Assembly (NCBI GenBank): GCA_035444285.1
Contig: DAOMOK010000003.1
Location: 372,001 to 436,000, forward strand
DNA length: 64,000 nucleotides
Direction: 5' to 3'
Source of the DNA: CAADGU01 sp035444285
GTDB lineage: Bacteria; Chloroflexota; Anaerolineae; Promineifilales; Promineifilaceae
Both the position numbers and the translations under genes were made by a program. Position 1 is the first letter of the stretch. The number at the start of each line of letters is the position of its first letter. This document shows positions 34,327-43,700 of the stretch, piece after piece. The notes below the pieces were generated by a model. The model saw only the letters and a program-made list of their open reading frames with translations. It made no database searches and had not been told where the DNA came from.

Positions 34327-35526
34327 ATGGCCCAAACACGACTCTTACTCAACGGCGCAGTGGGCAAGCCGTTTTACCCTTATCGAGATAACAATCAGTT
34401 GATCACAGCCGTAGGCTGGGCGCCCTGGTGGGTGGAACCGGCGGCTGGTGATCCCAGTTGGAAAAATCGCCAACCCGTTTTCAGCCCCATCACCCTGGAT
34501 GAAGCGCTGACACAGCAAGTTGCTACCCCCTTTGGTACGCACATCGGCGGCCTGTGGCAGCAAGTTCCCACCGCGCCGGGCAACAGCTATGAGTTTTCGG
34601 TGGAAGGGCAGGCGTGGTCGAGCGAAGATACCACCCCCGCCAGCCGTTTAGAAGCTAGCGATGTCAATTTGCAAATTGGCGTTGATCCGACAGGTGGCCT
34701 GGACCCAAACAGCCCATTGGTAGTGTGGAGCGGCAAAGCCAACCCGCTCAGCCATTGGGAAACGCTGCATCTGACGGCCGTCGCCGAAGCCAACATCATC
34801 ACCGTCTACCTGAAATCAGCCCCATCGTTACCCAAACGACAGCAGACGGTCTTTTGGCGGCAGGCGGAACTACGCCCCATCGGGCGACACAAACGGAGCG
34901 TCAACATCGTCGGCGCGGGTGACACCCACATTGCGGTGGAACCGGAACGGCCGAAACCGGGGGAAACGGTCACGGCCGTTATCTCCTCCACCCGTGACCA
35001 CCCCACCGTTGACCTGCTGGTGACACGCCCAGACAACAAACTCACCACCGTCATACCGCGTGGCAAGACGCTGGACGGCGACCGCCACCTCTGGCGCTAC
35101 GAATTCAAAAGCGATTACGATGGCCTATACGAACTGCGTTTTGTCAGCGACAAGGGCGCCCGGCTGCTCTCCTTACGGCTGTTGCAAGTGGCTCTTGATG
35201 TGCAGTTGGTGCCCAGTGATAGTTCCCGCTACAACTACCGTCGCGTCTACGTGCTGCTGCCACCCACCGCCGATATGAAATGGCTGCTGGCAGCGGCCAA
35301 GGGGGGGTATGACGGCCGTTTCACCATCGGTTTTTCCGCCGACGACGCCGGTATTGGCGACCTGGAAGCCCGGCACGTCTTGGCCGTCAACCCGCACCAC
35401 TGGCCCGAAGTGCTGACCGCTTCCTGGTTTCAGCAGCATTATCCGGGGGCGCGATTCACGGCCGTTGTCGCCAACAAACCGGAAGATTTGGAGGCGTGGC
35501 TCAAAAATTGGACAGGCCTTGATTGA
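34327..35526 (+). CDS. Beta-sandwich protein of unknown function
   Basis: 399 residues from the ATG at 34327 (the frame to 34273 is repeat). No signal peptide or membrane segment. Residues about 25-205 look like a carbohydrate-binding-type sandwich (GNSYEFSVEGQAWSSED; ITVYLKSAP; FWRQAELRPIG). A fibronectin/Ig-like part (VEPERPKPGETVTAVISS) follows, then an alpha/beta C-terminal domain (KWLLAAAKGGYDGRFTIGFS; EARHVLAVNPHHWPE). No family recognised. The C-terminal part may be cytosolic ligand-binding. Confidence 0.65.
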   Translation: MAQTRLLLNGAVGKPFYPYRDNNQLITAVGWAPWWVEPAAGDPSWKNRQPVFSPITLDEALTQQVATPFGTHIGGLWQQVPTAPGNSYEFSVEGQAWSSEDTTPASRLEASDVNLQIGVDPTGGLDPNSPLVVWSGKANPLSHWETLHLTAVAEANIITVYLKSAPSLPKRQQTVFWRQAELRPIGRHKRSVNIVGAGDTHIAVEPERPKPGETVTAVISSTRDHPTVDLLVTRPDNKLTTVIPRGKTLDGDRHLWRYEFKSDYDGLYELRFVSDKGARLLSLRLLQVALDVQLVPSDSSRYNYRRVYVLLPPTADMKWLLAAAKGGYDGRFTIGFSADDAGIGDLEARHVLAVNPHHWPEVLTASWFQQHYPGARFTAVVANKPEDLEAWLKNWTGLD

Positions 35527-35528
35527 AT

Positions 35529-35602
35529 CAGTGAGCAGTGAGCGGTAAGCAGTAAGCAGTAATTCCCACTGCTCACTGCTTACTGTTTACTGCTTACTTC
35601 TC
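35529..35602. repeat. Heptamer repeat, GTGAGCA/GTAAGCA family
   Basis: Tandem AGTGAGC/AGTAAGC units followed by their complements, a hairpin before the GNAT gene. Same words as in the T-box leader and in ileS. Confidence 0.85.
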
Positions 35603-35606
35603 GACT

Positions 35607-36437
35607 ATGAAATTAGACATCCACCTCGTAGAAGAACCGGCCGACTACTGGGCCGTTGAAGAAATCTCCAAAGCCGCCTGGAGCCTGGACGATTACCGCG
35701 AAGTCATTCCGGCGCATTTAATGATCACCTTCCAGCAAAATGGCGGCCTACTGCTGGGCGCGTGGCTGGATGGCAAACTGGTTGGTTTCTCCATTGGTTT
35801 TATTGGATTGACAGAAGATGGCACGGCCACCAACGGCCGTGTCAAATTCTGCTCCGAACAACTGGGCGTGCTGCCCGAATACCAGAGCTACAACATCGGC
35901 TACCAGATGAAACTGGCCCAGCGTGAATATCTGCTGGCGCGGGGCATCAATCACGCCACCTGGACGTATGACCCGCTGGAAACCAAAAACGGCAATTTGA
36001 ACCTGCACAAATTGGGCGCGATCTGCAACACTTACTACATCAATCTATACGGCACGGCCGCCGGCATCAACGCCGGGCTGCCCACCGACCGCTTTCAGGT
36101 GGATTGGTGGCTGGACAGCCAGCATGTGACCGGCCGATTAGAGGGCGCATCCCCCCACACCCTGGACGATTTGCGCGATGCCGGTGTGCCCATTATCAAC
36201 CCGGCGCAGGGCGTCCCTCATCCGCGTCCGGCCGGGGCCATTATCCCACCCGGTCATTCACGTCTGCTGATGCAAGTGCCCGCCAGCATCCGCACCCTGA
36301 AACAGGCCGACCCGGAACTGGCCCACACCTGGCGGCTGCACACCCGCGACCTGTTCATCTCCCTGTTCGCTCAGGGCTATAAAGTCACCGACTTACTGTA
36401 CACACCAGAGGCTTGTTACTATTTATTGGAAAGGTAA
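35607..36437 (+). CDS. GNAT-superfamily acetyltransferase (COG3375-like)
   Basis: 276 residues. The acetyl-CoA-binding region has CSEQLGVLPEYQSYNIGYQMKLAQREYLLARG, where the usual Q/R-x-x-G-x-G/A is relaxed. The central TWTYDPLETKNGNLNLHKLG is typical of the COG3375 group, and DRFQVDWWL is strongly conserved in that family from memory. Substrate unknown. The repeat upstream leaves no clear ribosome binding site. Confidence 0.78.
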   Translation: MKLDIHLVEEPADYWAVEEISKAAWSLDDYREVIPAHLMITFQQNGGLLLGAWLDGKLVGFSIGFIGLTEDGTATNGRVKFCSEQLGVLPEYQSYNIGYQMKLAQREYLLARGINHATWTYDPLETKNGNLNLHKLGAICNTYYINLYGTAAGINAGLPTDRFQVDWWLDSQHVTGRLEGASPHTLDDLRDAGVPIINPAQGVPHPRPAGAIIPPGHSRLLMQVPASIRTLKQADPELAHTWRLHTRDLFISLFAQGYKVTDLLYTPEACYYLLER

Positions 36438-36454
36438 TTTGGTTATGAGCGACT

Positions 36455-36540
36455 GTCATTCCGAGCGGAGTCTTCGGAGCGAGGAATCTTACTCCTTAAA
36501 CATTGTGGGAGATTCCTCCTCGAAGACTCGTCGGAATGAC
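36455..36540. repeat. Large hairpin, GTCATTCCGAGC family
   Basis: GTCATTCCGAGCGGAGTCTT ... and its complement ending GGAATGAC, with an inner GGAATCT/AGATTCC pair. This sequence type is a common dispersed repeat in environmental bacterial genomes (from memory). Confidence 0.85.
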
Positions 36541-36569
36541 ACTATTACGCAATTTCAAGAAGGTTTAGC

Positions 36570-37613
36570 ATGACAGATTTTCCGATTTTTGATGGACACA
36601 ATGATACGTTGTTGGATTTGTATGAGAAGGCGGCCGACGGCCGTACATTCTGGACACGTAACGACACCGGCCACATTGATTATACCCGCGCCCAGGAAGG
36701 TGGGTTGGGTGGCGGCTTTTTTGCCATCTTCATCCCCAACGAGCGCAAGCCGGGCGAAAAGAAGAAAAAGTTCAACCCGGCCAAACTGCCGCCGCCTCTC
36801 AAACACAAGTATGCCCTGCGCGAAGCCACCGCCATGGCCGCCATCCTCTTCCACCTGGAGCAGGAATCGGAGGGCAAACTGCAAATCATCCGCACCGCCA
36901 GACAGTTGGCCGCCTGCCTGAAAAACGGCGTCATGGCCGCCATCCTGCACTTTGAAGGGGCGGAGGCGATAGATACCAATTTTGACTCGCTGCACATTTT
37001 TTATGCCGCCGGGCTGCGTTCGTTGGGGCCGGTGTGGAGCCGCCCCACCAAGTATGGCACGGGCGTACCCTTTGCCTTCCCCAATTCGCCGGACATTGGC
37101 CCCGGCCTGACGGAGGCGGGCAAAGCATTGGTGCGCGAATGTAACAGCCTGGGGGTGATGATTGATCTCTCCCACCTGAACGAAAAAGGGTTTTGGGATG
37201 TGGCCGCGCTGACCGATGCGCCGCTGGTAGCCACCCATTCCAACGCCCATGCTCTCTGCCCTTCGCCGCGCAACCTGACGGACAAACAACTCGATGCCAT
37301 CAAGGAGAGCGGCGGCATGGTGGGGGTGAATTTTAATGTGGGCTTTTTGGATGCCGACGGCCGTCGTGACCCCAAAAAAGTCTCCTACCAGGAAATTGTG
37401 CGCCACGTGGTCTATCTGGTGGAGCGTATGGGCATTGACAAGGTGGGCTTTGGCAGCGACTTTGACGGCGCGACGATGCCCGCCGACCTGGGCGACGCCG
37501 CCGGGCTGCCCCACCTCCTCACCGCCTTGCGCCAACACGGCTTCAACGACGCCGAACTGAAAAAGCTCACACACCAAAACTGGGTGCGTGTGTTGAAAGC
37601 GACCTGGAAATGA
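36570..37613 (+). CDS. Membrane dipeptidase family (M19, renal-dipeptidase-like)
   Basis: Zn-dependent dipeptidase. Metal ligands lie in FDGHNDTLLDLYEK, HFEGAEAI, LSHLNEKGFWDVA and ATHSNAHAL, and FGSDFDGA is the conserved C-terminal acidic motif. Length 347 residues, as usual. No signal peptide, so it is cytosolic despite the family name. Possible roles are D-amino-acid dipeptide cleavage and peptide use. Confidence 0.9.
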   Translation: MTDFPIFDGHNDTLLDLYEKAADGRTFWTRNDTGHIDYTRAQEGGLGGGFFAIFIPNERKPGEKKKKFNPAKLPPPLKHKYALREATAMAAILFHLEQESEGKLQIIRTARQLAACLKNGVMAAILHFEGAEAIDTNFDSLHIFYAAGLRSLGPVWSRPTKYGTGVPFAFPNSPDIGPGLTEAGKALVRECNSLGVMIDLSHLNEKGFWDVAALTDAPLVATHSNAHALCPSPRNLTDKQLDAIKESGGMVGVNFNVGFLDADGRRDPKKVSYQEIVRHVVYLVERMGIDKVGFGSDFDGATMPADLGDAAGLPHLLTALRQHGFNDAELKKLTHQNWVRVLKATWK

Positions 37614-37615
37614 GC

Positions 37616-37692
37616 CGTGAACCGTAACCCGTAATCCGTAGTCCGTAATCGGATTACGGTTCACGGGTTACGGATTACGGACTACCGATCAC
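37616..37692. repeat. Heptamer-type intergenic repeat
   Basis: GTAACCC/GTAATCC units then GGATTAC units, an inverted repeat between the dipeptidase and nadE. Confidence 0.85.
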
Positions 37693-37697
37693 CACCT

Positions 37698-39785
37698 ATG
37701 AACCTCACCACCCTCGCCACCTGCAACCTCAATCAATGGGCGCTGGATTTTGATGGCAACTGGCAGCGCATTGCCGAATCCATCCAATTTGCCAAAGCCG
37801 CCGGAGCCAGATACCGCCTGGGGCCGGAACTGGAAATCTCCGGCTACGGCTGCGAAGACGCCTTCCTGGAAGGAGATACCCTCCGCCACTCCTGGGAAGT
37901 GCTGGCGGAAATCCTCTCCAGTGACCTGACCGACGGCATTTTGTGTGACATCGGCATGCCGGTGATGCACCAGGGAGTCCGTTACAACGGCCGTGTCCTG
38001 GCCCTCAACGGCCGTATCCTCCTCATCCGCCCCAAACTCATCCTGGCCGATGATGGCAACTACCGCGAACCGCGCTGGTTTGCCGCCTGGCAACATCCGC
38101 GCACCGTCGAAGACCACGCCTTGCCGCGCATGATTCGGGAAATTACCGGGCAAGAAAGTGTGCCCTTTGGCGACGCCGCCATCGCCACCCGCGACACCGT
38201 GCTGGCCTCGGAAACGTGCGAAGAACTGTTTGCCGTGTCCAGCCCACACACCTATCTGGGGTTGGACGGCGTGGAAATTTTGGCGAACGGCTCCGGCTCT
38301 CACCACGAACTGCGCAAGCTGCACCGCCGCATTGACCTGATCAAAAATGCCACCGCCAAAGGGGGCGGCATCTATCTTTACGCCAATCAACAGGGGTGTG
38401 ACGGCGGGCGGCTCTACTTTGACGGCTGTGCCCTGATTGCCGTGAATGGGCAGGTGGTGGCCCAGGGGTCACAATTTTCGCCACGAGATGTGGAGGTAGT
38501 AACGGCAACCGTTGACCTGGAAGATGTGCGCTCCTACCGGGGCAGCATTGGCAGTCGCCAGGTGCAGGCCAGCAACGCGACGGCCGTGCCCCGTATCGTC
38601 ATAGATTTTGACCTGACCACGCCCGCGCCAATACACCAGCCCGCACAACCCATTGAAATCCACTACCACAAGCCAGAAGAAGAGATCGCCTACGGCCCGG
38701 CCTGCTGGCTGTGGGATTATTTGCGGCGGTCGGGTATGGCCGGCTTTTTCATTCCTCTCTCTGGCGGGGCAGACAGCGCGGCCGTCGCCACCCAGGTGGG
38801 GATTATGTGTCAGATGGTCACGGCCGAAGCGCAGGCAGGCAACGAGCAGGTGCTGGCCGATGTGCGGCGGCTGGTAGGAGATGAGGCATACACGCCCCAG
38901 AATGCGGTTGAATTGGCGAGCCGTCTACTTTTTACGGCCTACATGGGCACCAAAAATAGCTCCAAAGAGACACGCAAACGGGCGAAGGCTTTGGCCGGGC
39001 AGATTGGGGCGCGGCATCTGGACATGAATATGGACACGGCCGTGACCGCCATCACCAAACTCTTTACCACCCTCACCAAAAAGACGCCCCAATTCAAAGT
39101 GTACGGCGGCTCGGACGCCGAAAATGTGGCGCTGCAAAACATTCAGGCGCGACTGCGTATGGTGCTGGCGTATATGTTGGCGCAGTTGTTGCCCTGGGTG
39201 TACGGCCGTAAAGGGTCTTTGCTCGTCTTGGGCACAGGCAATGTGGATGAGGCCCTGCGCGGCTACCTGACCAAGTACGATTGCAGCAGCGCCGACATCA
39301 ACCCCATCGGCGGCATCAGCAAGGTGGATTTACGCCGCTTCCTGCGTTGGGCGGCCACGCACAAAGGCTACCCGGCCCTGCTGGATGTGGTCAATGCTGC
39401 GCCAACGGCCGAACTGGAACCCATTACCAAAAACTACGCCCAACTGGACGAGGTGGACATGGGCATGACGTATGAAGAACTCAGTCGTTTCGGCCGCCTG
39501 CGCAAAATTGACCGCTGTGGCCCCCTCAGCATGTTTGAAAAGCTGGCGGCCGAATGGCATCATTTGCCGCCACGTGAAGTGGCCGACAAGGTGAAACGCT
39601 TCTTCACTTACTACGCCATCAATCGCCACAAAGCCACCGTGCTGACGCCTGCCTACCACGCCGAATCTTACTCGCCCGATGACAACCGCTTTGACCTGCG
39701 CCAGTTCCTTTACAATGCCCGCTGGACCTGGCAGTTCCGCCGCATGGACCAGTTAGTGGCGGAGATGGAAACACAAGAAGAATAA
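37698..39785 (+). CDS. nadE: Glutamine-dependent NAD+ synthetase
   Basis: Final step of NAD synthesis, using glutamine as nitrogen donor. Residues 1-290: nitrilase-like glutaminase with catalytic Glu in GPELEISGYGCEDAF, Lys in LIRPKLILADDGNYREPRWF, and Cys in LASETCEELF. Residues 330-695: synthetase with the PP-loop IPLSGGADSAAVATQ and GTGNVDEALRGYLTKYD. Length 695 is normal for the two-domain eukaryote-like form. Confidence 0.93.
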   Translation: MNLTTLATCNLNQWALDFDGNWQRIAESIQFAKAAGARYRLGPELEISGYGCEDAFLEGDTLRHSWEVLAEILSSDLTDGILCDIGMPVMHQGVRYNGRVLALNGRILLIRPKLILADDGNYREPRWFAAWQHPRTVEDHALPRMIREITGQESVPFGDAAIATRDTVLASETCEELFAVSSPHTYLGLDGVEILANGSGSHHELRKLHRRIDLIKNATAKGGGIYLYANQQGCDGGRLYFDGCALIAVNGQVVAQGSQFSPRDVEVVTATVDLEDVRSYRGSIGSRQVQASNATAVPRIVIDFDLTTPAPIHQPAQPIEIHYHKPEEEIAYGPACWLWDYLRRSGMAGFFIPLSGGADSAAVATQVGIMCQMVTAEAQAGNEQVLADVRRLVGDEAYTPQNAVELASRLLFTAYMGTKNSSKETRKRAKALAGQIGARHLDMNMDTAVTAITKLFTTLTKKTPQFKVYGGSDAENVALQNIQARLRMVLAYMLAQLLPWVYGRKGSLLVLGTGNVDEALRGYLTKYDCSSADINPIGGISKVDLRRFLRWAATHKGYPALLDVVNAAPTAELEPITKNYAQLDEVDMGMTYEELSRFGRLRKIDRCGPLSMFEKLAAEWHHLPPREVADKVKRFFTYYAINRHKATVLTPAYHAESYSPDDNRFDLRQFLYNARWTWQFRRMDQLVAEMETQEE

Positions 39786-39890
39786 ATAGAACGCTGATGA
39801 AGGCAGATTTTGTGGATTTTCAGGACAGAAATCACTTGTTAGTTTGTGATACAATCAAGCAACATGTTGGAGCGAGCAGAGGTGAGACTT

Positions 39891-40226
39891 ATGACTGTAA
39901 GACAGGTAATAAAAGGCAAATTATCTGGTCAGGAGGCGGTGGGCATTGCCCAGGAGTTTGTGGCTGACTATTTAACTGACCTGATGGGCGTGGGTGTGCC
40001 CTGGCGGATGCAATCGCCGTTGGGTCGCATTTGGGTAGTGCCTGTCTGGATCGCTTATCCTGGTTTTGAACAGCCAGCCACTATTGGCTCTATTGCCGTA
40101 GACGAAAACAGCGGCACGATCATCTCCTGGACGCCAATTGAAGAAATGAAGGCAAATGCCGCCCAATTCCATGCCATAAACAGTGGGCAAATTGTGGCTA
40201 ACTTTTCAGCTTTGCCGAAAAATTAA
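39891..40226 (+). CDS. Small protein of unknown function paired with a C39-like peptidase
   Basis: 111 residues from the ATG at 39891, chosen because AGGTGA lies five bases upstream; the frame extends to 39846. The sequence has GQEAVGIAQEFVADYL and VPVWIAYPGFEQPATIGSIAVDENSGTII, which resembles a PepSY/cystatin-like strand-helix unit. It ends five bases before the next gene, so the two form an operon; it might be a partner or inhibitor of that peptidase-like protein. Confidence 0.7.
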   Translation: MTVRQVIKGKLSGQEAVGIAQEFVADYLTDLMGVGVPWRMQSPLGRIWVVPVWIAYPGFEQPATIGSIAVDENSGTIISWTPIEEMKANAAQFHAINSGQIVANFSALPKN

Positions 40227-40231
40227 CCGTC

Positions 40232-40669
40232 GTGTCGCCCCCGATTTTTCTTCAAGAAACCGAATATTCTTGCACAGTTGCCTGCCTACGCATGGTGATG
40301 GCCCATTTTGGCATTACAGTTGCTAAAGAGTCTGATTTGTATGAGTGCTGCCAGACCTCGCCGATCGGCACCCATGCCGATGACGCCGTCGCCTGCGCCC
40401 GGCGTCATCAGCTGAATGCCAACCACTTGCGCCAATGTCAATCCAGTGATCTGCAAAGCTGGCTGTCTGCTGGACTTTACCCGATCATCCTCATCAACAC
40501 CTACCCACTCATTGCCCGCTGGTGTATGCACACGGTTGTGCTGACTGGGATAGAAAATGACGTCGCTCGGTTTCTTGACCCGGCGCGAGGAGAGCGGCAA
40601 GCGCCAACAGTAGCTTTTCTGCAAGCGTGGCAAATGAATGCAAACCGTGCCATTCTCGTAACTTTATAG
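40232..40669 (+). CDS. C39-like peptidase-fold protein
   Basis: 145 residues with papain-like C39 features: QETEYSCTVACLRMVMAHFG (oxyanion Gln and catalytic Cys), MHTVVLTGI (catalytic His) and FLDPARG (Asp). Start is the GTG at 40232. No ABC transporter domains, so it is a stand-alone member. In other bacteria such proteins process double-glycine leader peptides or bind ligands; here the role is unknown. Confidence 0.8.
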   Translation: MSPPIFLQETEYSCTVACLRMVMAHFGITVAKESDLYECCQTSPIGTHADDAVACARRHQLNANHLRQCQSSDLQSWLSAGLYPIILINTYPLIARWCMHTVVLTGIENDVARFLDPARGERQAPTVAFLQAWQMNANRAILVTL

Positions 40670-40709
40670 CCAGCCAGGGCAAACGAACTGTCCATCATCA
40701 ACTAAACCT

Positions 40710-43700
40710 CTAGCTCGCTTTACGCAGGGCGAGGCGGAGTTCCTGTTCGCCGACGGTCACGGCCGTGTCATACAACGTATTCTCCAACCGCCCCGCCACC
40801 AGCGCCGTCGCCAGCGTCTCCTGGGCGATCAGGTCGCCAAAGTGGGCGAAGGTGGCGGCTACATCGTCGGTCGCACCGTAGGCCAGTTCGATGCGGTCCG
40901 AGATTTCCAGCCCCGCCTTTTTGCGCATCTCGTTCACGTGGCGGATGATGTCGCGGGCGTATCCCTCTTGCAGCAGTTCGGGGGTGATGGCCGTATCTAC
41001 CGCCACCGTCACACCTTTATCGCTGGCTACGGCCGTGCCGCCCCGCGATTCCGTCTGCACCATCACATCCTCGGCCGTCAGTTCCACCTGCTGCCCGCCC
41101 GCTTCCAGTTGCAGGGTTTTCCCGGATTGCAGCGTGCGGGCTACTTCGGCCGGATCGAGCGCCTCCAATGCTTTACGCACCTGCGGGAACAACGCGCCAA
41201 ACTTCGGCCCCAACGTGCGGTTATTGGGCAGCACTTTGTAATTCACTAACTCGCCCACCTCCGAAACCACCTCGATCTCTTTGACGTTGATCTCTTCTGC
41301 CAGCACGTCGGCCAGTTCCAGCAAGTCCGCCTGTTCCTGGGCGGAAGCCACATTCACCCGCGCCTTGCTGAGCGGTTGGCGCAGTTTCAGGTCTTCAGAC
41401 GCCCGCGCCGCCCGCCCCAGGCTGGCGGTAGTGATCGCCAGGCGCATCTTCGCCAGCAGCGGTTGGTCCAATTCGGCCACATCGCCGCCCGGATAAAAGG
41501 TGTGATGCACACTCAACGGTGCATCCGGGTGTACGCCGCGCACCAGGTTTTGGTACATTGCCTCGGTGACAAAGGGCACAAACGGCGCGCACAATTTGAT
41601 GAATTCCACCAGCACATGGTAGAGCGTAGCATAGGCCGCGTTTTTGTCGGCGTCGGCTTCGCTTTTCCAGAAACGGCGGCGCGACCGGCGCACGTACCAG
41701 TTGCTCAAATCATCCAGGTATGCTTCCAACACTTGCGTCGCCTTTTCCGCGTCATACTCATCCAACGCCGCCCGCGTCGCCAATGCCGTCTCGTTCAGCC
41801 GCTCCACAATCCACCTGTCCATCTGCGCATTCGCCGCCACCGATGACTGCTTACGGACGCTGCGTCCGTCGCCCACTGCTAACTGCTCACTATCCGGCGT
41901 CCACTTATCCAAATTCGCATACGACACCAAAAACGAATACACATTCCACAGCGGGATCAGAAAGCGGCGGCGGGTTTCGTCGCCGACGTGGTAGCCGAAG
42001 CGCAGGTTTTGCTCCGGTTTGCAACTGGCGTAGAGCCAGCGCATGGTGTCCGCGCCCATCTGGTCGGCGGCCTCGTTGAATTCGATCATATTGCCCCAGG
42101 ATTTGTGCATGGCACGGCCGTCTTCCGCCAACAGGGTGCTGTAACCAAACAAATTCTTAAACGGCCCCACGCCATCGGCCATGAGCGTACTTTGCGCCAG
42201 CAGGCTGTAAAACCAGTTGCGGAACTGGCCGGGGAAACTCTCGCTGATCCAGTCGGCCGGATACCACTTTTGCCAGTATTCCCGGTCTTCGCTGTAGTGC
42301 AGGGTACTAATGCCCACGATGCCTGCATCCAGCCAGGGATTGCCCACATCCTTGATGCGCTCCACCTCGCCGCCGCAGCCGGGGCAGGCGATTTTCACCG
42401 CATCTATGTACGGCCGATGCGGGGTATGCCCCTCGAACTGTTCCCAGCCGGCCACGGCCCGCTCTTCCAATTCATCTTTGCTGCCCACCACATGGAAATG
42501 GCCGCAGTCGGTACATTCAAAGATGGGCAACGCCAGGCCGTAATACCGCTTTTTGCTGATCATCCAGTCGTGCATATTGCGCAACCAATCCATCTCCCGG
42601 TCATAACCAAAGGCGGGATACCAGTTGGCCTGGCCTACAGCGTCCATGATCTGGTAACGGAGACTGGCCGCTTTTTCCTCCGGCGTTACTTCTTCGCGCG
42701 GTTTGTCATACAGTTCGCCCATGCTGATGAACCATTCATCCACCAGCCGGTACACCAGTTCGCTGCCACAGCGCCAGCAGTGCGGGTAACGGTGGGCGTA
42801 CCGCTGCTTGCGGTAGTAGACGCCCTTTTCGCGCAAATTTTCAAAGATAGCTTCGGCCACTTCATGGGCCGATTGGCCAGTGAGCCAGTCAAAATCGCTG
42901 ATATAGATGCCGTTCTCGTCAATGGGAGCGATGACGGGCAGGTTGTTTTCTTTGCTCAGTTCAAAGTCCTCCGCGCCGCAGCCGGGAGCGATGTGGACGA
43001 TGCCCGTGCCTTCCTCCGCGCCCACTTCTTTCCAGGGGATGACGCGGTGGGTGTAACCGGCCTCGGCAAAGGCTTTTTGAGTGGCGGGCAGTTCGTCAAA
43101 GGGGCCGGTGTACGTCCAGCCAAGCATCGCCGCACCTTTTAGTTTGCCCACCACTTCATAGTGGCCGATGAGGGTATTTTTCATAGCCGCTTCCGCCAGG
43201 TAATACGTCCAGCCATCTTCATGCCGCACCTGCACATAGTCCAGTTCCGGGCCAACGGCGGCAGCCACGTTGCTGGTCAGCGTCCAGGGGGTGGTTGTCC
43301 AGACAAGCAGAGCCTCCTGCTCGGAAACCTGACAGGTCTCCGAAGACCTGTCAGGTTTGGCGGTGAGCGGGAAGCGCACGAAGACGGAGTCATGGGTCAC
43401 TTCCTGGTAGCCTTCGGTGACGATCTCGTGCTGGCTGATGCCGGTGCCGCAGCGGGCGCACCAGGGCATGACATCCCGCCCTTTGTACATCCAACCCTTG
43501 TCGAAGCACTTCTTGAGGAAGGCCCAGATTTGGTAATTGTTCTCGTCGCTGAAGGTGAAGTAGGAGCCGCCCAATTGGGGCATACCCAACTGCCCCACGA
43601 TTTGCTCGACAGTGCCGGTGACGGGGCCATTTGGCCCGCTGACGGTGATGGTTTGGGTGGGGTCATCTTCCAGCAGGTCTCGCAGGTGGCGTAGTTCGTC

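Noticed and set aside
36555..37664. Long minus-strand frame (369 codons) opposite the dipeptidase gene
   Set aside because: It mirrors the M19 dipeptidase, which has full catalytic motifs. The minus frame has no family features, and its N-terminus is repeat.
41988..43142. Plus-strand frame of 384 codons opposite ileS
   Set aside because: Shadow of the synthetase gene in GC-rich DNA.
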